This document shows positions 26,167 to 35,361 of a DNA stretch of 64,000 nt, in pieces; within the stretch, counting starts at the first letter, position 1; each line of letters opens with the position of its first letter. The stretch lies in NCBI GenBank assembly GCA_020637595.1, contig JACKKE010000007.1, positions 1-64,000 on the forward strand, given 5' to 3'. The notes beneath the pieces are model-generated. The model had not been told where the DNA came from. It worked only from the letters and a program-made list of their open reading frames with translations, and did no database searches. The DNA is from Rhodobacter sp. (GTDB lineage Bacteria > Pseudomonadota > Alphaproteobacteria > Rhodobacterales > Rhodobacteraceae). The position numbers were made by a program, and so were the translations under genes.

Positions 26167-27687
26167 GTGTCTCACTCTGCCCTGCTGACCCCCTCGTTCG
26201 ACGCCTTTGAAGCCGGTTGGAACCGCGGCGAGAACCAGGTGGTCTATGCCCGCCTTGCCGCCGACCTCGACACGCCGGTGTCACTGATGCTGAAGATCGT
26301 CGGCAACCGCAAGGACAGCTTCATGCTGGAATCGGTGACCGGCGGCGAGGTGCGCGGGCGCTATTCGATGATCGGCACCAAGCCCGACCTGATCTGGCAG
26401 TGCCGCGGCGAGGCAAGCCGGGTCAACCGTCAGGCCCGTTTCGACGACAACGCCTGGACGGACCTGCCGGGCCACCCGCTGCAAGAGCTGCGCGCGCTGC
26501 TGGCGGAGAGCCGGATCGAGATGCCCGACGACCTGCCGGCGGCCTCGGCCGGCCTCTTCGGCTATCTCGGCTATGACATGATCCGCCTGGTCGAGCGCCT
26601 GCCGCTGACCAACCCCGACCCGCTGGACCTGCCCGACGCGGTGCTGATGCGCCCCTCGGTGGTGGCGGTTCTGGACGGGGTCAAAGGCGAGGTGACGATC
26701 GTCTCGCCGGCCTGGGTCAGCAGCGGGTTGTCGGCGCGCGCCGCCTATGCGCAGGCCGCGGAACGGGTGATGGACGCGCTGCGCGACCTCGAACGCGAGG
26801 CGGTCGGCATGGGCCGCACGCTGGGCGACATGACCCGGATCGGCGAGCCGGTGTCGAACTTTTCCAAGGAGGCCTATATGGCCGCGGTGGAAAAGGCCAA
26901 GGACTATATCCGCGCCGGCGATATCTTCCAGGTGGTGCCCAGCCAGCGGTGGGCGCAGGATTTCCCGCTGCCTCCGTTCGCGCTCTACCGCTCCCTGCGG
27001 CGCACGAACCCATCGCCCTTCATGGTCTATTTCGACTTTGGCCGGTTCCACATCGTCGGCGCCTCGCCCGAAATCCTGGTGCGACTGCGCGACAAGGAAG
27101 TGACCATCCGGCCGATCGCCGGCACCCGCAAGCGCGGCGCCACGCCCGAGGAGGACAAGGCGCTGGAGCTGGACTTGCTGGCCGATCAGAAGGAACTGGC
27201 CGAGCACCTGATGCTGCTGGACCTGGGCCGCAACGACGTCGGCCGGGTGTCCAAGATCGGCACCGTGCATCCGACCGAGAAATTCATCATCGAACGCTAC
27301 AGCCACGTGATGCACATCGTCTCGAACGTGGTCGGCGAGATCCGCGAGGACGAGGACGCGCTGTCGGCACTGCTGGCGGGTCTGCCGGCGGGCACCGTGT
27401 CGGGCGCGCCCAAGGTCCGCGCGATGGAGATCATCGACGAGCTGGAGCCGGAAAAGCGCGGCATCTACGGCGGCGGCATCGGTTATTTCGCCGCCAATGG
27501 CGAGATGGATTTCTGCATCGCGCTGCGCACGGCAGTGGTGAAGGATCAGAAACTCTATATCCAGGCCGGTGGCGGTGTCGTCTATGACAGCGACCCCGAG
27601 GCCGAGTGGCAGGAATCGGTGAACAAGTCCAAGGCCCTGAATGCCGCGGCCGAGGGCGCGGGCCTGTTCATCCGCGGCAACGGCTAA
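26167..27687 (+). CDS. trpE: Anthranilate synthase component I
   Basis: 506 residues from a GTG at 26167. The N-terminal regulatory part includes LLKIVGNRKDSFMLESV-like text with the Leu-Glu-Ser tryptophan-feedback segment (FMLESVTGG). The C-terminal chorismate-binding core has PFMVYFDFG, GASPEILVR, RPIAGTRKRG, LDLGRNDVGRVS, SGAPKVRAMEIIDELE and GGGIGYF. With glutamine amidotransferase TrpG it turns chorismate into anthranilate in tryptophan synthesis. TrpG is not in the window; unlinked trpE is usual in this group. No leader peptide or attenuator was recognised in the short upstream gap. Confidence 0.96.
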   Translation: MSHSALLTPSFDAFEAGWNRGENQVVYARLAADLDTPVSLMLKIVGNRKDSFMLESVTGGEVRGRYSMIGTKPDLIWQCRGEASRVNRQARFDDNAWTDLPGHPLQELRALLAESRIEMPDDLPAASAGLFGYLGYDMIRLVERLPLTNPDPLDLPDAVLMRPSVVAVLDGVKGEVTIVSPAWVSSGLSARAAYAQAAERVMDALRDLEREAVGMGRTLGDMTRIGEPVSNFSKEAYMAAVEKAKDYIRAGDIFQVVPSQRWAQDFPLPPFALYRSLRRTNPSPFMVYFDFGRFHIVGASPEILVRLRDKEVTIRPIAGTRKRGATPEEDKALELDLLADQKELAEHLMLLDLGRNDVGRVSKIGTVHPTEKFIIERYSHVMHIVSNVVGEIREDEDALSALLAGLPAGTVSGAPKVRAMEIIDELEPEKRGIYGGGIGYFAANGEMDFCIALRTAVVKDQKLYIQAGGGVVYDSDPEAEWQESVNKSKALNAAAEGAGLFIRGNG

Positions 27688-27778
27688 AGCGGACCGGCGG
27701 TGTGCGGGGACCGGCCGACGGTTCGCCCTGTTCCCCGCCGCCCGGGCATGGCATTGTCCCCCGATCAAAGGACCGCGC

Positions 27779-28555
27779 ATGAAACTCGCCACGTTCAACA
27801 TCAACGGAATCAAGGCCCGCGCCGAGGTGCTGGGCCGCTGGCTGGACGAAAGCGCCCCCGACATCGCCGTGCTGCAGGAGATCAAGTCGGTCGATGCGAC
27901 TTTCCCGCGCGAGATCATCGAGAGCCGCGGCTATCACCTGGAAACCCACGGCCAGAAGGGCTTTAACGGCGTCGCGATCCTGTCGAAGATGCCGCTGCAC
28001 GATGTGATGCGCGGCCTGCCCGGTGATGACGGCGACGAACAGGCGCGCTGGATCGAGGCCACGGTGGGCGACAGCGGGCTCAGGGTCTGCGGCCTCTACC
28101 TGCCCAACGGCAACCCGGCGCCGGGGCCCAAGTTCGACTACAAACTGGCCTGGATGGCCCGCATGGAGGCCCGCGCCCGGGCACTGCTGGCCGCCGAGAC
28201 GCCACTGGTCTTCGCCGGCGACTATAACGTCATCCCGCAACCCGCCGACGCCGCCCGCCCCGAGGCCTGGGTCGAGGACGCGCTGTTTCGCCCCGAAAGC
28301 CGCGCCGCGCTGCGCCGGATCGAGGCGCTCGGCCTCTACGACGCGCTGCGCCTGCGCCACCCGGAACCGGGGATCTACAGCTTCTGGGACTATCAGGCCG
28401 GCGCCTGGGCGCGCAACGACGGCATCCGCATCGACCACCTGCTGCTGTCGCCGCAGGCCGCCGACCGGCTGACCGATGCCTGGGTCGAAACCGCCCCGCG
28501 CGCCTGGGAAAAGCCGTCGGACCACACGCCGGTCTGGATCGCACTGGACCTCTGA
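27779..28555 (+). CDS. xthA: Exodeoxyribonuclease III (AP endonuclease)
   Basis: 258 residues from the ATG at 27779 (MKLATFNINGIKARAEVL). Exonuclease III/AP-endonuclease motifs are complete: LQEIKS with the metal-binding Glu, YLPNGNP, FAGDYNVIP and the terminal KPSDHTPVW with the Asp-His pair. It cuts DNA at abasic sites and removes 3' blocks in base-excision repair. It follows trpE on the same strand after 91 bases. Confidence 0.96.
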   Translation: MKLATFNINGIKARAEVLGRWLDESAPDIAVLQEIKSVDATFPREIIESRGYHLETHGQKGFNGVAILSKMPLHDVMRGLPGDDGDEQARWIEATVGDSGLRVCGLYLPNGNPAPGPKFDYKLAWMARMEARARALLAAETPLVFAGDYNVIPQPADAARPEAWVEDALFRPESRAALRRIEALGLYDALRLRHPEPGIYSFWDYQAGAWARNDGIRIDHLLLSPQAADRLTDAWVETAPRAWEKPSDHTPVWIALDL

Positions 28556-28631
28556 CGGCTGCCGCCGGGCAAGGGGCGCTGCCCCTCTTGGCCTACGGCA
28601 ATTTCACCCCGGGATCTTTGAAACGCACCGA

Positions 28632-28667
28632 TAAAAACGGCGTGGTTCCGCACCGGCCCCACGCCGT
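28632..28667 (-). terminator. Rho-independent terminator of the MoxR gene
   Basis: On the minus strand a 9-bp perfect stem (28667-28659 with 28645-28637) is followed directly by TTTTTAT, the classic intrinsic form. It lies about 155 bases past the moxR-like stop. On the plus strand it has no T-run, so it mainly serves the minus-strand message. Confidence 0.8.
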
Positions 28668-28821
28668 CATCTTCGCGTGCGGCCATCGGCGTCCCCGCCT
28701 GTTCCGCGCGATCACCGTGACACAACACCCTTAACGACCGGTAAACCGCCCCATCTTTGCGTCTCAAATATCCCGGGGGTGAGCCCGCAGGGCGAGGGGG
28801 CAGAGCCCCCTGCGACGGCTG

Positions 28822-29664
<843 letters not shown>

Positions 29665-29992
29665 GGGGGGTGGTTCCTGTGGAAAGCAGCCAAGGGCGGG
29701 TCGGGGCGCAGACTAGCCGCGGCGGCGGCGGGCCGCAAGGCGCGCGCGCCATGTCGCGGTATGCCCGGTGCGCAGTCAGGCCCCGTCACAACCCTGCTCA
29801 CGCAACTGGCTGTCCTGCCGCAGGAAAAATCGAACCGGCCCGGTGCCCGCAGCGCGCCGGAAAGTTACCGATTGGCTCGTGACATTCCCCCCTCCTTGGG
29901 GTAATGCGGCGCCCGAGGGGGCCCGGATGACTGACTGTGACGAACATTTCGAGTCGGAAGACGTCCGTGCCGGGCAAGCAAGGGAAACGACG
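29665..29992. other. Divergent intergenic region moxR-like / dksA
   Basis: 328 bases hold the 5' regions of both divergent genes. A minor alternative is an ATG at 29927 in frame with dksA, which would add 22 residues, but DksA homologues in this group start at MKPETF-like sequence. GGGAAACGACG precedes the chosen ATG. No specific operator was recognised. Confidence 0.5.
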
Positions 29993-30415
29993 ATGAAACC
30001 GGAAACCTTTCTGCCTGACGACTACAAACCTGCCGAAGACGAACCGTTCATGAACGAACGGCAGCTCGAATACTTCCGCCGCAAATTGCTGGCCTGGAAG
30101 GAAGAGCTTCTCGAGGACAGCAAGGAAACGCTGGTCGATCTGGCCAACAGCACCCGCAACCTGCCCGACATGGCCGACCGCGCCAGCGAAGAGACCGACC
30201 GCGCGCTGGAACTGCGCACACGCGACCGCCAGCGCAAGCTGGTCGCCAAGATCGACTCGGCGCTGCGCCGGATCGACAACGGCGAATTCGGCTATTGCGA
30301 GGTGACCGGCGAGCCGATCTCGCTCAAACGCCTTGATGCACGCCCGATCGCGACGATGACGCTGGAAGCGCAAGAGCGCCACGAGCGCAGCGAGCGCGTT
30401 CACCGCGACGACTGA
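29993..30415 (+). CDS. dksA: RNA polymerase-binding transcription factor DksA (single-cysteine type)
   Basis: 140 residues: an N-terminal part MKPETFLPDDYKPAEDEPFM, a long coiled coil with the tip NLPDMADRASEE that carries the two conserved acidic residues, then the C-terminal finger. DksA binds the secondary channel of RNA polymerase and, with ppGpp, retunes rRNA and amino-acid promoters. In the finger the four zinc-binding positions read Cys102, Thr105, Thr123, Ala126, so zinc cannot be held in the usual way. Zinc-independent DksA proteins with this pattern are known in Pseudomonas (DksA2) and Rhodobacter. Confidence 0.93.
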   Translation: MKPETFLPDDYKPAEDEPFMNERQLEYFRRKLLAWKEELLEDSKETLVDLANSTRNLPDMADRASEETDRALELRTRDRQRKLVAKIDSALRRIDNGEFGYCEVTGEPISLKRLDARPIATMTLEAQERHERSERVHRDD

Positions 30416-30435
30416 CACAGCACCACGGTCCCGCC

Positions 30436-31614
30436 ATGATCCCTGCCCCGGACATTGCACCGCTGGCCGGGCATCGCGCCCTGGTTCTGGGCGCCGGGGT
30501 GGCGGGGCTGGCCGCGGCAACCGCGCTCTGCCGGTTCGGCGCCGCGGTCGAGTTGCTGGAACAAGCCCCTGACATCACCGAGGTCGGCGCCGGGCTGCAG
30601 ATCAGCCCGAACGGCGTGCGCGTGCTGCGCGCGCTGGGGATCGACCCGCCTGAGGCCGGCGACCGCGCCGAGGCCGTCGAGTTGCGCGACAACACCGGGC
30701 GGCTGGTGACCCGGCTGAACCTGCCGGCCGAACCCGGGTTCTTCCTGTGCCACCGCGCCGATCTGATCGCCGTCCTGGAACGCGCGATGCGCGCCGCCGG
30801 CGCACATGTCCAGCTGTTGCAAAAGGTTGAAAAGGTCACCCTGTCGCAAACCGGGGCCTGTGTGACCACCGCGGTCGGGGCGCGCCACGACACGCCGCTG
30901 GTCATCGGCGCCGACGGTCTGCATTCGCGGTTGCGGCCACTTCTGAACGGCGAGGCCGCGCCCTTCTTCACCGGTCAGGTCGCCTGGCGGGCGGTGATCC
31001 CCGGCGACGCGGGCCCGCCCGTGGCGCAGGTGTTCATGGGACCGGGGCGGCATCTGGTCAGCTATCCGCTGCGTGGTGGGCGCCTGCGCAACATCGTCGC
31101 TGTCGAGGAACGCCGCGCCTGGGCCGCCGAGGGGTGGAACCAGCCCGACGACCCCGAGGCGCTGCGCGCCGCCTTCGCCGGGTTCGGCGGCCCGGTGCCG
31201 GGCTGGCTGGCGGCGGTGTCCGAGGTGTTTCTGTGGGGGCTGTTCCGGCACCCGGTCGCATCCCGCTGGACCGATGGCGAGGGGCGCGCGGCGATCCTCG
31301 GCGATGCGGCGCATCCGACGCTACCCTTCATGGCCCAGGGCGCGAACATGGCGTTGGAAGACGCCTGGAGCCTGGCCGCGCAGCTGGCCGCGCAACCGGA
31401 CGACCCGGCGGCGGCGCTGGCGCGATATGAGGCACGGCGCGCACCGCGGACCGGGGCGATCGTCGGCATGGCCAACCGCAACGCGCGCAACTATCACCTG
31501 CGCCCACCGGTGGCCCCGCTGGCTCATGCCATCCTGCGGATGGGCGGCGCGGTGGCGCCGGGCGCGGCGCTGCGCCGGTTCGCCTGGATCTATGACCACG
31601 ACGTCACCGTCTGA
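30436..31614 (+). CDS. FAD-dependent aromatic-ring monooxygenase (salicylate hydroxylase-like)
   Basis: 392 residues. Dinucleotide-binding GxGxxG motif VLGAGVAGLAAATAL near the N-terminus, VGAGLQISPNGVRVL, the DG motif LVIGADGLHSRLR and the flavin-ribityl motif AAILGDAAHPTLPFMAQGANMALEDA place it among group A flavin monooxygenases. These hydroxylate aromatic acids with NAD(P)H and oxygen. 20 bases downstream of dksA on the same strand. Substrate is not predictable; many such proteins are annotated generically. Confidence 0.87.
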   Translation: MIPAPDIAPLAGHRALVLGAGVAGLAAATALCRFGAAVELLEQAPDITEVGAGLQISPNGVRVLRALGIDPPEAGDRAEAVELRDNTGRLVTRLNLPAEPGFFLCHRADLIAVLERAMRAAGAHVQLLQKVEKVTLSQTGACVTTAVGARHDTPLVIGADGLHSRLRPLLNGEAAPFFTGQVAWRAVIPGDAGPPVAQVFMGPGRHLVSYPLRGGRLRNIVAVEERRAWAAEGWNQPDDPEALRAAFAGFGGPVPGWLAAVSEVFLWGLFRHPVASRWTDGEGRAAILGDAAHPTLPFMAQGANMALEDAWSLAAQLAAQPDDPAAALARYEARRAPRTGAIVGMANRNARNYHLRPPVAPLAHAILRMGGAVAPGAALRRFAWIYDHDVTV

Positions 31615-31632
31615 GCGGCGGGGTCCGCGCGC

Positions 31633-32973
31633 TCACTGCGCCGGTCTGAGGGGCACCACCAGCCGCGCGATCAGCCCGCCATACCCCGGCGTCTGCCCGC
31701 GCCCCAGCTCCAGCCGTCCGCCGTGGCTGCGCATCGCATCCGCGACGATCGCCAGCCCCAGCCCGACACCGCTGCCGCGGCTTGCCCCCCGCGCCGGATC
31801 GAGCCGAACAAAGGGCCGCGCCGCGCGCTCGTAATTCTCGGGGTCGATACCCGGCCCGTCATCCTCGACCGCGACGATCGCGCAGTCGACCCCAAGGTCG
31901 ATCGTCACCCGCGCGCGCCGGCCATAGCGCAGCGCGTTGCCGATCAGATTGTCGAGCGCGCGCGCAAAGGCCTGCGGCCTGAGCGGGATCTCGGCCCCTG
32001 CCCCGCCATCGACCAGCACCACGTCGGCACCGTTGCGCCCGGCCTCGGCCACCCGGTCCGCCACCAGCGCCCTGAGGTCGGTCGGAGCCGGCGCCTCGGC
32101 CACCTCGCTGCGGGCGAAATCCAGAAAGCGGTCGATCAGCGCCTCCATCTCGGCCACATCGGCCAGCAGCGCCTGCGCCTCGGGTTCGTCGTCGAGCATC
32201 GACAGCGCCAGCCGCATCCGCGTCAGCGGCGTGCGCAGATCGTGGCTGACCCCCGACAGCATCAGGGTGCGCTGCTCGATATGGCGCTCGATCCGCTCGC
32301 GCATCTCGACAAAGGCCGCCCCCGCCGCCCGCACCTCGGTCGCTCCGGCTGGCCGGAACGGCAGGGTCTGCCCGCGCCCAAAGGCCTCGGCCACCTTGGC
32401 CAGACGCTTGATCGGCCGCATCTGGTTCTTGAGATAGATAAAGGAAATCAGGCTCATTACCACGCCGATCACCAGCATCAGGACCAGAAGCTGATGCGGG
32501 TTGCGCGCCGAAATCCGGCTGAGCGGGAAATCGAGCCGCACCAGGCCATAGCGCCCCTGAAGCCACAAGGACAGCTGCCCGTCATCCAGCGCATACGAGG
32601 CCAGCCCCGGCAGCCCGCTTTCCAGCTCGCGCGTCGCCAGTTTGCCCGAGAGGTCATAGAACGGTGCCGCCAGCGGATGGTCCGGCAGGCTGTCGTCGGC
32701 CGGCAAGGTCACCCCCAGCGCGAAATCGCGCGCCAGGGTGGCGGCGGTGGCGGCCGCGGTCGTGGCGTCGGGCGCGGCGTCGCTCTGGGCAATCACATGG
32801 CGCGCAACCAGCAGGAAATTGCCGGTCATCTGCCGCGTCACCCCGTCATAATGCCGCTGGATAAAGGCCACCGACATCACCAGCAGGATCGTCACCACCG
32901 GCAAAAACACGATCAGCGCGGCCCGCCAATAGAGCCCTCGGGGGAGAAACGGTTTGAGCAAGCGGCCAAGCAT
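31633..32973 (-). CDS. EnvZ-like membrane sensor histidine kinase
   Basis: 446 residues. A first membrane segment at about 16-38, a periplasmic domain of some 120 residues, a second segment near 163-185 and a HAMP linker (NQMRPIKRLAKVAEAFGRG) lead into the H-box LSGVSHDLRTPLTRMRLALSM. The ATP domain has NLIGNALRYG, DDGPGI and GSGVGLGLAI. The signalling core resembles EnvZ/OmpR-type kinases. No response regulator adjoins it: the upstream neighbour is a divergent hydrolase, the downstream one a convergent monooxygenase. Confidence 0.9.
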   Translation of the reverse strand: MLGRLLKPFLPRGLYWRAALIVFLPVVTILLVMSVAFIQRHYDGVTRQMTGNFLLVARHVIAQSDAAPDATTAAATAATLARDFALGVTLPADDSLPDHPLAAPFYDLSGKLATRELESGLPGLASYALDDGQLSLWLQGRYGLVRLDFPLSRISARNPHQLLVLMLVIGVVMSLISFIYLKNQMRPIKRLAKVAEAFGRGQTLPFRPAGATEVRAAGAAFVEMRERIERHIEQRTLMLSGVSHDLRTPLTRMRLALSMLDDEPEAQALLADVAEMEALIDRFLDFARSEVAEAPAPTDLRALVADRVAEAGRNGADVVLVDGGAGAEIPLRPQAFARALDNLIGNALRYGRRARVTIDLGVDCAIVAVEDDGPGIDPENYERAARPFVRLDPARGASRGSGVGLGLAIVADAMRSHGGRLELGRGQTPGYGGLIARLVVPLRPAQ

Positions 32974-33016
32974 GGCGATACTCTAGGATCAGAGTCCCTG
33001 ATTTGCGAGACCCGCT

Positions 33017-33919
33017 GTGCGCGAAACCTTCGATCCCGTCCCCGGAACGCCCCTGCTGCTGGAACCCGGCCTCAGGCTGGTGCTGGCCCCGAACCCTTCT
33101 CCGATGACCGAGCGCGGCACCAACACCTATCTGCTGGGCGAAGGCGCGGTCACGGTGATCGACCCGGGCCCCGCCGACCCCGCACATCTGGCGGCGATTC
33201 GTGCAGCCCTGGCGCCGGGCGAACGCATCGAGACGATCCTCGTTTCGCACAGCCACAAGGACCATTCGCCCGCCGCTCGCCCGCTGGCCGAGGCCACCGG
33301 CGCCCCCGTCCTCGCCTTTGGCGACGCCTTTGCCGGGAAATCCGCGCGGATGGCCGCGCTGGCCGATGCCCCGATCGGCGGCGGCGAAGGGGTCGATACC
33401 GCCTTTGCCCCGGACAGCCGCCTAGCCGACGGGGACGAGATCGAAGCCGGCGGCAGCAGGCTGCGCGCCGTGCACACGCCGGGCCATCTGGGCAACCATC
33501 TGTGCTTTCTGTGGGGCGACGCGCTGTTTACCGCCGACCACATCATGGGCTGGGCCCCGAGCCTGGTATCCCCGCCCGAGGGCGATCTGACCGATTTCAT
33601 GGCCAGCCTCGACCGCGTCGAGGCGCTCGGCCCCTTGCGCTATTATCCCGGCCACGGCGCGCCGGTCGCCGACGGGCTCGCCCGCACCCGGGCGCTGCGT
33701 AACCACCGCCGCGGTCGCGAGGCCGCGATTCGTGCCGCGATCGACCAGGGCGCCGCAACCCTCGAGGCGATCACCGGCGCGGTCTATACCGACGTGGCCC
33801 CGGCGCTGCTGCCCGCCGCGGCGCGCAACGTGCTGGCCCACCTGATCGATCTGCAGGCCCGAAACCTGGTGCATTTCGACACCCGGCCGGGCTCCGGGAT
33901 GCGCGTATCGCCCCCCTGA
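33017..33919 (+). CDS. MBL-fold metallo-hydrolase
   Basis: 300 residues from a GTG at 33017 (VRETFDPVPGTPLLL). The metal site HSHKDHS (His78, His80, Asp82, His83) is followed by HTPGHLGNHLCF, DHIMGWAPS and PGHGAPV, the expected order of zinc ligands. The C-terminal winged-helix-like tail (LPAAARNVLAHLIDLQARNLV) resembles LACTB2/YcbL-like hydrolases. It could cleave thioesters or RNA; substrate unknown. Last chromosomal gene before tRNA-Asn. Confidence 0.88.
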   Translation: MRETFDPVPGTPLLLEPGLRLVLAPNPSPMTERGTNTYLLGEGAVTVIDPGPADPAHLAAIRAALAPGERIETILVSHSHKDHSPAARPLAEATGAPVLAFGDAFAGKSARMAALADAPIGGGEGVDTAFAPDSRLADGDEIEAGGSRLRAVHTPGHLGNHLCFLWGDALFTADHIMGWAPSLVSPPEGDLTDFMASLDRVEALGPLRYYPGHGAPVADGLARTRALRNHRRGREAAIRAAIDQGAATLEAITGAVYTDVAPALLPAAARNVLAHLIDLQARNLVHFDTRPGSGMRVSPP

Positions 33920-34011
33920 TCGCCCCCGCTTTCCCCGCACGATTTTTCCGCGAAAAAAACGCCCGGAGCCTCTGGACGCGGCAAAACCACCTTGCTATAT
34001 CGCCCCCGTGT

Positions 34012-34086
34012 TCCGGCGTAGCTCAGCGGTAGAGCAGTTGACTGTTAATCAATTGGTCGTAGGTTCGATCCCTACCGCCGGAGCCA
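34012..34086 (+). tRNA. tRNA-Asn (anticodon GTT)
   Basis: A complete cloverleaf can be drawn: acceptor TCCGGCG (34012-34018) pairs with CGCCGGA (34076-34082), the D arm has AGCTCAGCGGTAGAGC, the anticodon loop is CTGTTAA with anticodon GTT, and the T arm contains GGTTCGATCC. The discriminator G and encoded CCA (34084-34086) follow. The gene is intact although it is an integration target, because the right-hand copy at 38360 only repeats its 3' part. Confidence 0.97.
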
Positions 34087-34093
34087 AAATCTC
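34041..34093 (+). repeat. Left attachment repeat (attL-like) inside tRNA-Asn
   Basis: These 53 bases, from the anticodon loop of tRNA-Asn to 7 bases past its CCA, recur without a mismatch at 38360-38412. A long perfect repeat of a tRNA 3' end flanking foreign-looking DNA is the standard trace of tyrosine-recombinase integration. Confidence 0.9.
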
Positions 34094-34114
34094 CTAGAGA
34101 TTACAAGACGATAA

Positions 34115-34138
34115 AGGCCGCCTCTCGGGGCGGCTTTT
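34115..34138 (+). terminator. Rho-independent terminator after tRNA-Asn
   Basis: GCCGCC (34117-34122) pairs with GGCGGC (34129-34134), followed by TTTT and preceded by an A-run. It lies 30 bases after the tRNA. A diverged copy of this region follows the right repeat at 38435. Just beyond, TTTTGCAAC occurs twice (34154-34162 and 34165-34173), possibly recombinase arm sites. Confidence 0.8.
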
Positions 34139-34216
34139 GTCGTTTTCAGTGGATTTTGCAACGCTTTTGCAACATTTCGCACTGCCGTGAAAAACCACAC
34201 CTCTCAGCAATAGCTT

Positions 34217-34564
34217 TCAGAAATCAAAGTCTTCGTCGTCTGGCGGGCGCTCACCAACAGGAAACCAATCGCAGCGGTCGCGGTTCAGGTGTTCGGGGAT
34301 CGCGCGCAGGTTCCATGGCACATGCAGACCGCAAAGGTAGTGTATGCCGTGGCTCTGCGCCTTTAGAGGAACCAAGTGGTCAACGCTGTGCTTGATTCCT
34401 GTCTGCTCGGTCCATGCCTGCGCCTCCTGATAGACCGCAAGAATCTGCGCGTGCTGCTCAGGGGTAAGCCAAGGCGGGGCAGCAGGCCCCGCCCGGCGCA
34501 AAGCCTGCTTGTAGGCAAGCAAAGCCCGGTTCTTCCGGCGATACTTCGCTTTCGAGTCGATCAT
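34217..34564 (-). CDS. Small phage-type HNH endonuclease
   Basis: 115 residues. The nuclease core reads VDHLVPL (61-67), CGLHVPWNLRAI (78-89) and HLNRDR (92-97). This D-H...GLHxxxNL...N pattern is that of compact HNH/beta-beta-alpha-metal nucleases common in phages and mobile elements. There the His of DH and the later His/Asn coordinate metal. It overlaps the upstream gene by 4 bases (start GTG/ATG region 34561-34564), so the two proteins are probably made together. Role may be DNA cleavage in a restriction system or homing; not decided by sequence. Confidence 0.78.
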   Translation of the reverse strand: MIDSKAKYRRKNRALLAYKQALRRAGPAAPPWLTPEQHAQILAVYQEAQAWTEQTGIKHSVDHLVPLKAQSHGIHYLCGLHVPWNLRAIPEHLNRDRCDWFPVGERPPDDEDFDF

Positions 34565-35088
34565 TCGTGGCGAATGTCTCGGGCGAGAATGTTCAGAAAC
34601 TTGTCCCGAGAGATTTTGGCATTGCTGCCGAGAGCGCGCCCACGATGCCAGCGCAACACGTTGTCCACCGGCACGACGAAGACGTCAACGACAGGGAAGC
34701 CCACGATGTCGGACAGGATGAAGCCCTTGATGCCCGACAGCTTGGCTTGGAAGCCTTCCTCATTGAACACCCTACCAGACCCGACCTGATTGCTCGGGTT
34801 GAAATACACCCCCTGCCGCGTGATCGAACGCACCTCCCACATGCCACCCTCTGGGTCGAGCAGATCGTAGCCAGCGCCCTCTGACGGAGCCAGCTTCCAG
34901 CCGGGATTCTCCCACATCAGACGCCGCTCGATGATGAACGAGACGCGCCGCCCATCGGTCAGGTATTCGCGCACATCCTTGGGTGTCACGCGGAACGCGC
35001 GGGCAAGCTCTTCCTCGTCCCAGCGAAGTTGAAAACGTCTTTCCACAATGCCCTCACAGTTGTTATGAGAGCGTTGTCCCTTATTCAC
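34561..35088 (-). CDS. Putative restriction endonuclease-like protein of the island
   Basis: 175 residues from a GTG at 35088; no alternative ATG precedes the conserved-looking core. A possible PD-(D/E)xK-type centre is GYDLLD (Asp near 75) followed ten residues later by WEVRS (Glu85-x-Arg87), where Arg would replace the usual Lys. GSGR (103-106) and ALGSNAKISR (152-161) look like further conserved blocks. I do not recognise a named family. The reading as a restriction enzyme rests on the neighbouring DNA methyltransferase and coupled HNH gene, and is inference. Base composition is lower in GC than the chromosome. Confidence 0.5.
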   Translation of the reverse strand: MNKGQRSHNNCEGIVERRFQLRWDEEELARAFRVTPKDVREYLTDGRRVSFIIERRLMWENPGWKLAPSEGAGYDLLDPEGGMWEVRSITRQGVYFNPSNQVGSGRVFNEEGFQAKLSGIKGFILSDIVGFPVVDVFVVPVDNVLRWHRGRALGSNAKISRDKFLNILARDIRHE

Positions 35089-35117
35089 GACGCCTAGTAA
35101 ACCCTCGGAGATTTGAG

Positions 35118-35360
35118 TTGAAAACAGTTACCCTAGACGCCGCCGAAATTGCTAGCCTGATGCAACCCACAGTCGGCCAAGGTGGGTTTCAGGGTCTGAT
35201 TCAATACCTCCAAGGTAAGCTCGACCAACAAACCGGGCGAATTGATCTGACCGACGAGGATCGCGGTAAAATCTGCCGCTATGCTTACGACTACGGCAAT
35301 GGCGGTTGGGAAAACCAACTGAAGTCGATCTTCGGAAACCACTTGGGCGAGATGAATTAA
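35118..35360 (+). CDS. 80-residue island protein of unknown function
   Basis: Starts at a TTG (35118) with GGAG seven bases upstream; the longer frame into the opposite-strand gene is not protein-like. The product has an N-terminal LDAAEIASLM segment, GGFQGLIQYLQGKLD, TGRIDLTDEDRGKICRYA and the ending YGNGGWENQLKSIFGNHLG. It is divergent from the putative nuclease (29 bases between starts) and convergent with the methyltransferase, one base from its stop. A control or accessory role in the cassette is possible; no family is recognised. Confidence 0.6.
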   Translation: MKTVTLDAAEIASLMQPTVGQGGFQGLIQYLQGKLDQQTGRIDLTDEDRGKICRYAYDYGNGGWENQLKSIFGNHLGEMN

Positions 35361-35361
35361 C

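Noticed and set aside
22226..26284. Very long minus-strand open frame (about 1350 codons) opposite the EF-G-like and ppiD genes
   Set aside because: It is an antisense shadow created by high-GC codon use; its protein is Arg/Gln/His-rich, has no family motifs, and the plus-strand genes are clear.
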